Source of the DNA: Ochotona curzoniae | Taxonomy: Eukaryota; Chordata; Mammalia; Lagomorpha; Ochotonidae | Assembly (NCBI RefSeq): GCF_017591425.1 | Contig: NW_024465751.1 | Coordinates: 3,038,001 to 3,102,000, forward strand | DNA: 64,000 nucleotides | Direction of reading: 5' to 3' | Shown: positions 1 through 11,562 of the stretch, piece after piece | Layout of the letters: each line of letters begins with the position of its first letter | Position numbering within the stretch: position 1 is the stretch's first letter | Made by a program: the position numbers and the translations under genes | Notes under the pieces: model-generated | The model's database searches: none | Seen by the model: the letters and a program-made list of their open reading frames with translations, nothing else | What the model was told of the DNA's origin: nothing

Positions 1-1009
1 ATTCAAAGGGAGGGGAGATCATCTCTCTTTCCTCTCTCCACAAATAAAATGAAAGGCTGACCATTTGAAAGTTCTTTCAGAACTGGAGTTTGCAGCAAGT
101 AACACAAGAAGCAGAAGTTGAAAGTTTATTTTCACTGCAGTGACAGGATTGGGCGGGAGCTTACCCACTGGTGCTTTTGAGCAAATGGCTCCCTGTCGCC
201 CCTTTGGGAGGCATGTATTAAATTTTGATTCAACCTGGCCCAACACTGCTATTTCAGATATTTGAGAGGGACCAACAGAAGGAAGGCCTTTCTCTGCTTT
301 TCCCTTTCCCTGCCCTTCAAATAAAAGCAAAAATAAATCATATAACATTTGAAACAGTTATGACCTCAGGTCAAGAAAAGACCTGGGATACTATTCAGCT
401 TTTTTTTTTTTCTTAAGGTGCAAAGCAATATTTATTTAAGAGAATGAGAGTGACAGGAGGGGCTCTGAGGGAGGAAAAATCCAAGGAAATTTAAGCGAGA
501 AAGAGAGAGACCCTACTCAGCATTAAAAAGAAATGGAAGCTTGTCCTGTGTTCTTCTGATGATTTAATTAATCTTCAGGTTTCAAGTTTTCAAAAATTAT
601 AGATATTATACTGTTATGGAGTATAACTTTCTCAAAATTGCCCTTTTGTGGAGTTAATTTATTTTTTGGAATAAAAAAGGTGTAGGCTATAAATTTTAAA
701 ATATATGCATATAACTCATACATTATTTATTTATATTTACCATTTTAAAATTTATATAAATTGGACAAACTTCACATATATTGCAATACAGATTAAAAAG
801 GTTAATGATGCTTTGCACCCTACCGTCTCTCCTGCTGGCATTACCCTCACACCTTCCTCTTTGCTTATTCTATTGTTTACATTTTTTGTAGTGTTTATAG
901 TAGCATACTTGGATCTCACTTCATACTCACAATCAGGTGGGCAGGATCCTAAAGATAAAGCCTGTGAAATACATGATAAAAAATACTAGAAAGACAATAA
1001 AGACCCTAG
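1..1009. other. no gene recognised, mostly unique sequence
   Basis: No exon, RNA gene or clear repeat is visible apart from the short poly(T)-led segment listed at 400-512. The reading frames here lack any recognisable domain. The right half is very AT-rich. Confidence 0.5.
400..512 (-). mobile_element. possible short retroposon, poly(T)-led
   Basis: A run of 12 T (400-411) opens a 113-bp segment. It is flanked by imperfect 9-bp direct repeats, CTATTCAGC at 391-399 and CTACTCAGC at 513-521 (8/9). A poly(T) start with flanking repeats suggests a minus-strand LINE-mobilised insertion. The body is too short and diverged to assign, but a CSINE tail fragment is possible. Confidence 0.35.
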
Positions 1010-1013
1010 TATT

Positions 1014-1352
1014 GAGGATGGCACATTGGTGTAGCAACTTAATCTGCCACCTGTGGTGCCAGCATCCCAAATGTGCACCAGTTTGAATCTTGGCTGCTCT
1101 ACTTCTGATGCAGCTCCTTTTGATAGCCTGGAAAGGCAGCAGAGGATGGCTCAAGTGCTTGGGGCCTCTTCATCCATGTGGGAGACCCAGAGAAAGCTCC
1201 TGGTCCTGGCACTTGACTGGCCAACTCCAGCCACTGCAGCCATTGTAGTCATTTGGGAAGTGAACTAGTGGATGTAAAGTCTTTATTTCTGTCTCTCCTT
1301 TTCCTCCTGTAACTCTGCCTTTCCAATAAGAATAAACAAATATAAAAAAAAA
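1014..1352 (+). mobile_element. CSINE (lagomorph tRNA-derived SINE), full length, diverged
   Basis: The head-to-tail order of the family is complete: degenerate tRNA-like head, a middle containing GGGAGACCCAGAG, a CTGTCTCTCC pyrimidine block, a CCTTTCCAATAAGAATAAA tail and a short poly(A) ending near 1352. Divergence is substantial and no clear target-site duplication remains, so this is an older copy. Transcription would be by polymerase III if active, but the promoter boxes are degraded. Confidence 0.85.
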
Positions 1353-1479
1353 TCCGTTATTCTTCAGTGTCATAAACAAAGGCTTACAAAATGATCTAAT
1401 TCCAGCATATTAGTCTCACTCCTATAAATTACATTTTTAACTGTTTACTAGCTTTCACAGGAAAACATATGTTTATTGG

Positions 1480-1811
1480 TTTTCACAGGAAAAATGTGAT
1501 ATTTATACTGTGGCTTACTTATTTCAATAAGTGTTATTGTTTCCAATTGTGTCCATTTAGTTGCAAAAGACAAAATTTCATTATTTTTTATAGCTGAATA
1601 ATATTCCACAGTGTACATATACCACATTTTTTAACCCACTCATTCGTTGGTGGGCATCTGGATTGATTCTATAACTGCTAGTGTGAATTGAGCTACTGTA
1701 AACATGGGGAGGTAGATAGCTGTCATGTGCTGATTTCACTTGAAGTATATTCTCAGGAATGGGATAGCTGGGTCATATGGTAGATCCATTTTCAGATATC
1801 TGAGGAATCTA
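1480..1811 (-). mobile_element. LINE-1 fragment (end of ORF2/3' UTR), antisense
   Basis: Read on the plus strand this is the typical antisense L1 text: AGCTGAATAATATTCCAC, then ATATACCACATTTTTTAACC, and GGGATAGCTGGGTCATATGG further on. On the minus strand it corresponds to the C-terminal end of ORF2. No reading frame survives. It abuts a plus-oriented L1 fragment at about 1812. Confidence 0.8.
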
Positions 1812-2128
1812 GATAAAAAAGAAATGAAATTCTGAAATGCTGCAAGAAGAATGTTAAGTGAAAGAAATCCGACCAAACAAAAGCCCTTTGTGGTTAGTTA
1901 TATGAGATTCCAGGATAAGCACTTCCAGAAGCAAAAGGTAAAATAATGGTTTTCAGAGGATATAGAAGAATGTGGGTACCTGCAAGAGAGCATTAGGTTT
2001 TCTTCTGGGATTATGAGCATATTCTAAAATTATGCTGATGTTTGTTGAAAAAGTAGTGAGTCTACTAAAACATTGAATTGTGATATGTTAATTTCATCTC
2101 AATAAAACTGATACATGAAAAAAAGTAT
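1812..2128 (+). mobile_element. LINE-1 3' end, sense, with poly(A)
   Basis: The segment opens with GAAATGAAATTCTG and AATGTTAAGTGAAAG, the sense version of the L1 region next to the ORF2 stop. It then runs through a 3' UTR to TCTCAATAAAACTG and a short A-rich tail. Together with the preceding antisense piece it forms a head-to-head arrangement. Confidence 0.75.
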
Positions 2129-2261
2129 CTATACAGAATTTATGCCATATGCAGAATTAACTTACTGAAATTCATTTACATATAAATTTGGCACAAGAAA
2201 GATCATTCATTTTTGTGCAATTCAGGCTCAAAATGTGGACAAGGTTATAATCAACAGGAAA

Positions 2262-2306
2262 CTGTTGGTTATAATTAATTCAACTCATTAGCATAATTAA
2301 TTGAAA
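2262..2306. promoter_or_regulatory. paired ATAATTAATT motifs (candidate homeodomain sites)
   Basis: Two identical ATAATTAATT decamers lie at 2271-2280 and 2293-2302, 22 bp apart, in sequence with no recognised repeat. TAATTA is the core of many homeodomain sites. In AT-rich DNA this can be chance, so a regulatory role is only a guess. Confidence 0.2.
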
Positions 2307-2411
2307 TGAAGTGTACACAGAGCTATACCTATGATATGTTGGGTTATTTAAGAGATTTTCACTGGTAGTTTTGTTTCCTGTCTTATGCACTGACTCACAA
2401 ACATCCCACTA

Positions 2412-2995
2412 TTTAAACAAAGTTTATTTAAAAGTTACAGAGAGCAAAGGGGAGAGAGCTTCTTAGTTGCTTGGGGAATGGCTAGGTGAAGGAAGCCAGG
2501 AGCAAAAACCTTAGTCCAGGTATCCATGGAGTGACAGGAAGCTATGTAGGTGAGCAGTCACTGCTGATTTCCATGCCCTGTGTTAGGAATCAGGAGTCAG
2601 AGCTGAGAGTGAAGCCCAGAAATTGCAAGATATTGATATGTTTTTTTTTAAAGATTGATTTATTTTATTGGAAAGTCAAATTTACAAAAAGAAGGTCTTT
2701 CATCTGCTGATTCACTCCCCAAATGGTTGCAATGGCTAGAGCTAAGCTGATCTGAAACCAGGAGCCTCTTCTGGGTCTCCCACGTGGGTGCAAGGGCCCA
2801 AGGATCTGGACCATCCTCTGCTGCTCTCACAGGTTATAAGCAGGGAGCTGGATGTGAAATATGGCCAGGGCATGGAGCAGTGCCCCTATGGAATGCCAGC
2901 ACTTGTAGTTGAAGGATTAACCAATTTAGTAATCATGCTGGCCCAGATATGTGTTTCTTAACTGGTGGTTTAACCCCTAGGCCAAGTGGCCACCT
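2412..2995 (-). mobile_element. old CSINE interrupted by a younger CSINE
   Basis: The 3' part of an old minus-strand CSINE (2412-2640, with TTTATTTAAAAGTTACAGAG and GCCAGGAGC) resumes at 2945-2995 with the tRNA-like head (GGTTTAACCCCTAGGCC). The copy at 2641-2944 lies between them. GATATG(T) occurs on both sides of the inner copy, as expected of a short target-site duplication. Confidence 0.65.
2641..2944 (-). mobile_element. CSINE nested in an older CSINE
   Basis: The minus-strand order is clear: poly(T) and GATTGATTTATTTTATTGG tail, TCATCTGCTGATTCACTCCCC, ACCAGGAGCCTCTTC, GGGTCTCCCACGTGGG, GCAGGGAGCTGGATG, and a head ending GCTGGCCC. It is inserted inside another CSINE. Confidence 0.85.
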
Positions 2996-3744
2996 CTGAC
3001 CAGTTCTTAAGATCAACTTCAGTATATGGCTATTTTCCATTGTAAAGATAAGGAGACTGTAGTACTCTGAGAGTGTGTAAATTGATGAGAATAGTACTAA
3101 AATTAAGAAAAAGGACATGGACAAATTCTATACCTTTATGCTTGCAAAAAGGATTTTATTTTTATATAACAAGTTATGTAGTTATGTATTTTCTATAAAA
3201 GTTACCATCTATGCATCTAGCTGTTGAGCGATACCATGCTATGACTGGAATAGTACCAACGGCCATGCAGGGGAACAAAGAGTTCACTGATTGGTGAGGA
3301 AATTCATGTAAAAATCTTATTACTAAAAATCATTGTGCATATAAGCTGATCTCAATCAATGCTGATCTGGAAGATCAAGAAAACACTGTCTTCAGCACGT
3401 ACTCCCACTTGTTTTAGGGATGCTTTTCTCTCCTCTGTCAGTGCTTCACGGGCAGAGGATAGCAGGTGAGTGGACTCCATCCTGTAAACCAGGACGGAGG
3501 TGTGGGAGCACCTGTCCTTCCAATCCATGAGATTCACTGATGTTTTTCTCAAGTGTAGTTGTTGACCTTATTTTTCCTCATGGAGCAAATCATGGAAATC
3601 TGTTGTGGAATTTGACTATTTGAGAAACTGACACAAATGAAGGTTAGATAGAACTTAATTCTTCCCCTCATCTCGAGTCTTCATTTTATTGTGTAATAGG
3701 AGGAATTGGATTATAGGGTGTCTAAAGCTTGTCCCATTTTTTAT
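2996..3744. other. no gene recognised, unique sequence
   Basis: No repeat family or exon is recognised. Short reading frames occur on both strands without any domain signature. Confidence 0.45.
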
Positions 3745-4076
3745 TTAAAAAAAAAAAAGAATTATTTTTATTTTTTTATTGCAAAGTCAGATATACAGAG
3801 AATAGGAGAGTCAGAGAGGAAAATCTTCAGTCCATTGAGTCACTCCCCAAGTGGCTGCAAGAGCTGGAACTGAGTCCATCCAAAGCCAGGAGCCTCTTCC
3901 AGGTCTCTCACATGGGTGCAGGGTCCCACGGCTTTGGCCCGTCCTCTATGGCTTTACCCAGACCAAAAGCAGGGAGCTGGATCGGAACTGGGGCCACTGG
4001 GACATGAACTTTTGCCCATATGGGATCCTGGCGCATGGAAGGTGAGGACTTTAGGCACTAGGATACCTCAAAGGCC
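3745..4076 (-). mobile_element. CSINE, near full length
   Basis: The tail is A-run/T-rich (AATTATTTTTATTTTTTTATTG), followed by GTCAGATATACAGAGAA, CACTCCCCAAGTGGCTGC, GCAGGGAGCTGGATCGG, CCCATATGGGATCCTGG and a GACTTTAGGCACTAGG head. Moderate divergence implies middle age. No clear flanking repeat was found. Confidence 0.9.
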
Positions 4077-4970
4077 CACTCTCATTCTTCTTCTTCACGT
4101 TTTGTTGCTAATACCAGGTTTTTTAATGATACTTTCAAGTAGCTTGAATTTTAAGGAATCTTAAATACACCAACAATTTATTACAGGGGAATTTGCAAGA
4201 CAAATGAACAAATTATAACTGTAGTTTTATGTATTTTCACAAAAGAGAAGCACTGGTTATGTATATCCAAGATGCCACATGCCACAAGACCTTTTTTTTT
4301 TCTTTCATTTTCCTTATAGTATAATGTTCCAGTGTGTAAGCATACCATGATCTATCACAATTTTCAATTTTCATGGAGTTTTTTTTTGCTTACCAATCTA
4401 CTGCATATTCCAAAAATGCTACTTGTAATGATCTTTGATATGCATAAAATCTCATTTAGCTGTGTAACTGGAATATATTGGAATTATATTTCACAACCAT
4501 AAGAAATAATCTGTATTCTCAGGTGGTTATAACTATATTCGCACAGCAAAAACATGTCCATTTCCCTTTCTTCTCTATCAGAGTATTTTCAGACATTTGA
4601 AATTTTAGTCATTGTCTTAAGTAGGTTTTATGTTATTATGGTCATATTGTATATTTTTCTTATTGTTAGTGATACTAACCACATTTTTATGCTTATTAAC
4701 TATTTGAATATCTTCTTTAGCAGTAGAATCATTTAAGAAAGAGGCAAAATAGCCAACCTCATGGTTGTTTTTGGTTTTCCAAACAGCTAGAGATCAGACA
4801 ACTCCAGAGTGGAGAGGATATGAGGCAAGCAAGTCTGGTCAAGAGAAAGGCTTGCTAATCCAGAGGGCTAAATGAGCGTGGTTGGCATTCGGCAGTGTGG
4901 ATCCCAGGTTGACACGATCAGAATCCAGTTGTCAGCTGGGACCTCCTCTGAGTTAGTCTTCTGAAGCAAG
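4077..4970. other. no gene recognised, AT-rich unique sequence
   Basis: AT-rich sequence with no identifiable repeat or exon. Poly(T) runs near 4290 and 4380 are short and have no retroposon body next to them. Confidence 0.4.
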
Positions 4971-4974
4971 ATTC

Positions 4975-5060
4975 ATCTCTGATTTCCGTATGCCCAACTC
5001 ACAGGACTGCTGTGAGCCAATAAAATTAATTTGTGTCAAAATAATATGTAAAAGGCAGGG
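4975..5060 (+). mobile_element. possible MIR fragment
   Basis: CTCACAGGACTGCTGTGAGCC followed by an A/T-rich stretch resembles the MIR segment CTCATAGGGTTGTTGTGAGG. Only this core is recognisable, so the call is tentative. Confidence 0.35.
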
Positions 5061-7130
5061 GAAAAATATAAATTAAGCTTTCAGTTTTTTGAAGCCACTA
5101 GTGACAGGGGAGAAACACAGACTCTAAAATTAGCAGATGGAATTAGTTAAATCCACTGATGATGCCTTAATAGGTGAACTAACTTGGGGCAAAATTAGCA
5201 TTTCAGAGTCTTATCTGTGAAGGCATGAAAGCACAGACACCTCCATCAGAAGGAAAACTGTGTATGTTCTTTCTAAAATGCTAATTACATCAATATTTAG
5301 TTATTTTGTGGTTTCTTTCTGTTCATGGTTTTCTCCTCAGGCTCTAAAATAAAAAGATAAATGAGATCCACTTTCATGTGGGTTACAGAATCTGATTAAT
5401 GTGTTTTTGGTTTCAGTGTTTCAATCCTATGTATATTCATGAAAACAAGAGAGGAGAAAATTGCTTCCTGCCCGACGTATTCCAGTGAGGGATATGAAAA
5501 GCTGAACAATCATTTAATTGGTACATTTCTATTTCTACTAATGTCAGGCCAGGACAAGGGTCTTCTTATGCAAATCAAAAGGATTTGGAGAATTGATGCT
5601 GAGTTATCGATTGCCTCATGGTAAGCTAACGTATTCTCTCACCTTGGAAATTTAGCTCCGTGTTCAAAGATACCAGCTCCAACATGAGACAATATAGAAG
5701 GGAGTGGCTCCAGGCTGAATTGGTTGAACCCATTTATTACTATCAAACATGATCACCATAGCATACACTGTTACATGTTGCTAGAAAAGTTCTAACCATA
5801 ATGTGATTGTATTTAGGAGGTAATTAAGGTCAACTGAGGTCACGGGACGGAGTTCTGCATGTGTGGTTTCAGTGTCCATTCTTAACACACAAGCACTGTA
5901 ACAGGCCTTATGATTACATACTAAGAAATGGCTTCCGGAAGCCAGGAAAACAATCCTCCCAAGAAATTCACAATGCTGGCATATTGCTCTTCTACTTCTG
6001 TTTTTTAATGCCATCTGTGGTATTTAGACTTTAAAACCTGTACAAACTAAGATATGCATCTGGCAAAAATTTATTTTTGTGGACATAAACTGTGCTAAAT
6101 ACTGTACTAGCCCCTGGCTTGACAAATTAAACAGAATTAGAGTTTTGCTTTCACACTTTTCAGTTTAATGGCTTGGGCCAACATGACTGAACAAGTCAGA
6201 TTTACACTAGATGTAAAATTTAAGAACACAGATACGTACAGAGGAATATATTTTGGTGTTATGCGATGTGTTGGAGAATGCTCTTTTTCAGAGGTGACAT
6301 TTGAGTTGAGATGTGACAGATGTCTTATAAGGAAAATGAGGGCATTCTAAAACAATAACATGTGGAAAAATCTAGAAATGAAATGGAAACTTTGGATTAA
6401 TCTCAAGAGGTTTGCGTGCATAGAGAAAAGTATGGTAAGCAAATGATAGGAGACAAAACTGGAGTTTTAAACATGGAAAAGCAAATGGGCTTTTCTGGGC
6501 TGATTCAAATGCTATTCGGGATGTCTAAATCTATCAGAGAAGTGCCAGGGTTTGTGTCCTGGTTTTGGTGTGTCCTGTACATGGGCAGGCAACAACTACT
6601 TCCTTGTGTAAGTGCTCTCATCCTTGCTCCCGCTTCCTTTCTTTCATAAAGAACAGATAAAATTTAAGCACAAGATGGCATCCCACAAATTTTCCTTTCT
6701 TACAGACTCGGAAGTCTAGATTTTCAGGATTAGTCTGTAAGTAAAAAGAGGCATTGGAATACTATTTCTTCAGATATTTTGGAGCTGCACTGTCAGGTGA
6801 AAACACATGTTTACACTTGTTTTTGGTAGACAACTTTAAGTTGTGTTCTTTCTCACTGCTAGCAAGTTTTGCTTCATAGTTTGATGTTAGTTGAACCAAT
6901 ATTTGTTTAATATTTTATGATGTCTTTCTCCATCCTTTTAGATCTACCTGCTTTTCCAAGTACTTTTTGATTTATTTTTCCTTGAAATCAGAGATGTTAA
7001 TATCTTTGTGATGGATTAATAATGGCAATCAAAATGGGGAAAGAAAGGTGTATTGTCTTTTATATGGTGTGATACAACGAGGTAATTTATAGCTACTTAG
7101 TAGTGAAATGCCCTAGCTACAGTTTTTCAT
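5061..7130. other. 2 kb without recognised repeat or gene
   Basis: No SINE, LINE or LTR could be assigned and no exon is evident. The part at 5070-5680 is repeat-free with balanced composition and is a modest candidate for a conserved non-coding element. The rest is AT-rich with no clear structure. Confidence 0.4.
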
Positions 7131-7620
7131 GCTGTATTCTGTCCTTCACGAATAAGAGAAGCATGGCATTTGGATTATTTCAGTTAGCATAATAATGTTT
7201 GGTTTCTTCCGCTTTGTTACTAATCTTAAATTGAATGATAGTCTGTGGTGTATCTGCCATATGTCCTTTATGCAGCCAACAGCTGCTGCACACTTGTGCT
7301 TTTCTAAGTCTTTGTGATCGCAAACTGATCTGCTGATTTCATTTTCTTTAGATACATTCCCAGGAGCAGGATAGCTGGCTCTTAGGACATATTCGTCTGC
7401 AGAACCTTCATAATACTTTCCATAATGGCTGTGCTAATTTGCATTCCCACAATCAATATACTGGGAATGCTCTTTTCCACAAAATCTTGCAGATTCTTTT
7501 TATTTTGATATTTGGATAAGTCATTGTGATTTTTATTTTCATTTTCTTGATGTCTATTGTGAATGCAGGTACTCTCTATGGGAATCTTAACCATTAGGCC
7601 AAATTCCTGCCATGATATCT
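7131..7620 (-). mobile_element. LINE-1 fragment (ORF2 C-terminus/3' UTR), antisense
   Basis: Plus-strand text shows the antisense L1 order: ATTTCAGTTAGCATAATAATG, GAATGATAGTCTGTGGTGTA, CAGGAGCAGGATAGCTGGC, CCATAATGGCTGTGCTAATTTGC and ATTCCCACAATCAATATAC. It is heavily mutated with no intact frame. Confidence 0.75.
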
Positions 7621-8030
7621 CCATTTATAGACCATCCAATTCCTATTAAAGTAATACTTGCATCTGCCACTTTCTATCTGTTGCTCATCTGATCCTCTAT
7701 TTTCTTATATTGTGTTAAATATTTTGCATACAATCTTAATTCTCTTATTATTTAATTACCATATTGATTGGTTACTCTGGGTATTAAACATCTTAAATTG
7801 AAGCAACCTATTCAACTTAATTAAATATTTGAGAAAACTGCTCAAAAACAGCTCTATTTCCATCTCTTGTTTTTATGAATTTTACCCAGTTAACATGTTT
7901 GAATAAAAGTATCGCACTTTTTAAAATCAGATAGGAGATGAGGAATTACAAATTAGAATACATTTACATTTACATAATTACTTATGTACTCATTTTTACT
8001 TTATCAATCTTTTTATTTGTTCATTTGCTT

Positions 8031-8570
8031 AGAGTTACTAAAATGAGTATGTTTTCATTTCAGTCTGAAAATCTCCCTTTAGCAGTAATTGTGGGGCGTG
8101 GATTCTAGGAAGGGGCTCTCAAAGTTTCTATGACTATTATAATGCTCCAGTCTTACCTGTTGACAAGGTGATTTTGCTAGCTATGCAGTTTTAGTTGATA
8201 TCATTTTTGTTCTAGTACAATGACTATGTCAGTATATAGCCTTTTGGGTTCTGTGGTTTCAGGCAAAAACCCAGCATTCAATGTGACTGAAAATTCCCTG
8301 CACATTTCTTAATGTGTTCAAGATTTTCTCTTTGCTTTATTGTTTGGTAATTGGGTTTTGATGAGTTCAGGTGTGAATTTGTTAATTAACCCCATCTGGT
8401 TTGTCGAGGTCCTTGGATGTGTAGATTACGATTTTTGACCCACTGTCAGGATTTTAAGTCATTGTTTCTCTGAACAATTTTTCTTCTCCCGCTTCTCTAC
8501 TTTTGAAGCTCACGCTGCTCTCCCATGGTTACAGTAAGCTCTGTTCAGTTTACCTCAGTTTTTTTCTTTA
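8031..8570. mobile_element. ancient LINE-like repeat (L1M type by recall)
   Basis: TTTGTCGAGGTCCTTGGATG, GATTTTCTCTTTGC and GGTTACAGTAAGCTCTGTTC, in this order, resemble the T-rich text found near L1M 3' ends in other mammals. The match is by memory of phrases only. Orientation and subfamily cannot be fixed without a library search. Confidence 0.5.
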
Positions 8571-8691
8571 TTTTTATCTTTCACACAAAATATGAAGTTA
8601 TGTTCAAGTTTGCTGATTGGATCTTCTGCCAGCTTAAAATGAATCTTTCATTTTAATATTCTTTTCAACCCAACAATTTCTATTTCAATCT

Positions 8692-8945
8692 ATTTTAAAG
8701 ATTAATTTATTTTCATTAGAAAGGCAGATTTACAGAGAGAAGGGAAGATGGAGAAAGAGCTTGCAACCACTGGTTCACTCCCCAGATGGACTCAATGGAC
8801 AGAGCTGAGCTAACTTGAAACCAGGAGCCTGGAGCCTCTTTAGGGTCTCCCACGCTGGTGCAGGGTCCCAAGGCAACCAACACTCATTATAGGATCCTGG
8901 CATGCAAGGTGAGGACTTTAGCCACTAGGCTACCTCTCCAGGCCC
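8692..8945 (-). mobile_element. CSINE with internal deletion
   Basis: Tail (AAGATTAATTTATTTTCATTAG), GGTTCACTCCCCAGATGG, GAAACCAGGAGCCTGGAGC and GGTGCAGGGTCCCAAGGC are followed abruptly by TATAGGATCCTGGCATGC and the head. About 75-80 bp of the middle, between the GGGTCCC block and the GGATCC block, is missing. Confidence 0.85.
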
Positions 8946-10734
8946 AAAATGCAACTTTAAGTGCATTAAGCAATCATCTCTTTGGCCGAAATATTCTGTG
9001 TTTTGTTGGTGACACTAACCTGTTTGCACAGTTTCAATGTCACTTGTAGGGAACAGATTGGAGCCCTGTGTGCGGAAGCAATCAGTAGAACATTGGAGCT
9101 TTTCAAAAGCTCTGTGGATATCCCATTTTCTATCATGTGCATTGCATTGTTTTGGCAGTTTTAAATTTGCCTGGAGTGGTGAATGTTTAACAACTAGTGC
9201 TGATCGTTCTTACTTTATGCCCTGTGAGACTCTGCTTGGTGAACTTGGAGTCAGATCAAATGAAGATAAGCCACAGGCATGGGTTTGCAGGAGCTTTTAA
9301 GGAAACCGTGTGTGTGTTTGTATGTCTCTGTGTGTATGTAGCTCTAAACCAGTGTTGCCTCCCCTGGCGGCCACTGCTCCTCTGGTTACCACAACACCCT
9401 CCATTGGAGCTTGTTTACATGGTTACAGGCCTCAGGAGAAGAAAGTGATGGAAAAAGGACAATTTTAAAAAGATTTCAAAACAAATTTTTATTTAAAATT
9501 TCAGCGAAGACTTCTTTACAAGAATTTCAGAACTTTTCCTTGGATATGCTTGTAGACTTATTGTGTAAATTTGCTTAGTCCCAAGGTTTTGTAAAATTTG
9601 AGTTAGTTTTTTTTTTTTTTGCAAATGTTATTGTGTTTATGGAGCTGAGTGTTTTTGGATGTCCTCATTCTGTCATTCAGAATGTACAGGAAATGCAACT
9701 TCTTCGACATAGTCAAAGCAATTTTGACAAATTGTATTTGCTTTATATTAACCATTGTGCAGTTTTTGATGGAGTGTGAGGGAGACAGTAAGTCATATCA
9801 TGAGACTTGGCAGCCCTCTGGGAAGAGTAAAACGAACTCGAACAAGGCACTGTTACTGATAAGTGTTCTAATTATAAGTTAAAAAGTTATCAAAAGGCTG
9901 TTACCCGAAAATTTATTCTCCAGTTGGTTGTCTTACTTAATCTTCTTGGCATCCAGTAAAGCGTATTGAGTATTTTATTAGGCTCATTAGCAGTATTTGT
10001 TATAGTGAATAGGCTCACTCTATGGTAAGCTCCACCTGCCTTGGGAGTATTAGACATGCCCGGTTAGCATTTCGGAGCTTCCTGAGTATGCTGCCTTGTG
10101 TAACTGGACCGATCAGGGTGATGAGCAGGAAGGCATCCCTACAGAATTACTACAAGATGCGGGTCCACGTGGGACCTGACATTTTGCACCCAAGTCTTCT
10201 GTCCCTAATCAATGTGGATCTTGTCGATTAACACCTGATTCATTTTCTTGTGCTCAGGGGAGGGATTAAAAAATAGCTCCCTCCTATAGAAAATGAATGC
10301 CTGATGCTGCACTTCTGGTGGGCTGCAGTTCCTTTCAATCTAAGTGAATATAAAGTCGTGGGTGTCCTAAGATGACTTTTGAGTCTTAGCATTCTAACTA
10401 GCCTATCAAGACACTTTTTTTTCCTCCCTCTTCTCATTACATATTTCCTCCATGTATTTATTTATTTATTCATTCATTCATTTTTAAGTGTTTAATTTTG
10501 TATAGCGTGGAGTGTTCTGCATTATTACCTTTTGCTCTGGGACTAATGCTGCTGTGATGATACTTGAAGTCTTTAGGGATCATGACCTTCCTTGAGTTTT
10601 TGAATGTGTAAGGAATAATAATTTTTTATTCCAATTCACTCTGATGGTCCAAAATATATTTCCTTATTTTCACTATGTGAAAATCCACTGGATTTGATGT
10701 CCTTCAGTGCTCTGCAAAGGGCTGTCATAGTTAG
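8946..10734. other. no gene recognised; minor simple repeats
   Basis: Contains a degenerate GT-rich stretch at about 9306-9340 and a TTTA/TTCA simple repeat at about 10456-10486. No exon or interspersed repeat could be assigned with confidence. Confidence 0.4.
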
Positions 10735-10870
10735 GATATCATCATTTCTCAGATGGCCTTTTTATTCTCACTACATATTGGGGAATCTAGGTTCCAGAAT
10801 ATTCAGTGACTTAAGCAGTGAGTTGGGTGACTGTTGGCAGATCTAAGCTTGTACTGGTGTCCTTCAACCA
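10735..10870 (-). mobile_element. possible MIR fragment
   Basis: CATTTCTCAGATGGCC, GGTTCCAGAATATTCAGTGAC and TTAAGCAGTGAGTTGGGTG follow the order of antisense MIR (ACAGATGGGGAAACTGAGG, then AAGTGACTTGCCC). Divergence is very high. Confidence 0.4.
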
Positions 10871-11477
10871 TCACTTCAGTATTTGTTTCATTGCCATACA
10901 AAGCAAAAATTATCCATGTCACAACAGGCCCTAGAGCCAACGCAAGCTGATCTTGATTAATTATCTTTTAGGTGTTTGTCAGAATGAGACAGTCACTGAC
11001 AGAGTAAACAGGAAAAGATGCCAGATCTTCAACCTTCACATTGAAAAGGAAAATCCTACTTCCTCATCACTTAACACCCATGTCACAGTTTTGGTGAAGG
11101 CCTTGTCACAATTGGCAACATTATTTTCCAGCTGAAAGCTGCTCATGCATATTCAGAAATGCAAATCATTGTGTGTGCTGTTAACTGGCAAGAAGTTAAT
11201 AACTTGTAATAGCCACCTCTGGCACTGCAGGACTCTAGTTGTCTTCATTCAGTAGTAGCAAAAGAGGGTAGTTTCTCAGAGATACCAGCTATGTCTTTTG
11301 ATGCCTGGGTACCCATACCAATCATATGATGACGTATGTTTTTAGTAAAGGAAGGCTTCCATCTTATGCTTTTATTATTTATCTGAAAATGTAAGAGATT
11401 AAAAAGTAACCTTGTGCTCCTTAAATAATGGGATTTCAGGACTGAGACTCATGTTTAAACAATCTGACCATTATATT

Positions 11478-11540
11478 AGCAGAGGAAACTGAGTCCCAGA
11501 GAAGCAAAGCAATTTTTCCAAGGTGACTTAGTCCAAATTA
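11478..11540 (-). mobile_element. MIR core fragment
   Basis: AGAGGAAACTGAGTCCCAGAG followed by GCAAAGCAATTTTTCCAAGG is a good match to the antisense MIR core (GAGGAAACTGAGGCACAGAG, then AAGTAACTTGCCCAAGG). Confidence 0.6.
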
Positions 11541-11562
11541 GGCGGGGGCGGCGGGGGAGCGG
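11541..11562 (+). other. 22-bp G/C spike, potential G-quadruplex
   Basis: GGCGGGGGCGGCGGGGGAGC plus GG, with three CpGs, sits alone in AT-rich DNA immediately after a MIR relic. It has two runs of five G and two short GG runs, so it could form a two-tetrad or bulged quadruplex. The origin is unclear. Confidence 0.4.

Noticed and set aside
10022..10231. Possible exon at 10.0-10.2 kb
   Set aside because: The 69-codon frame has no recognised domain and I found no supporting flanking splice pattern.
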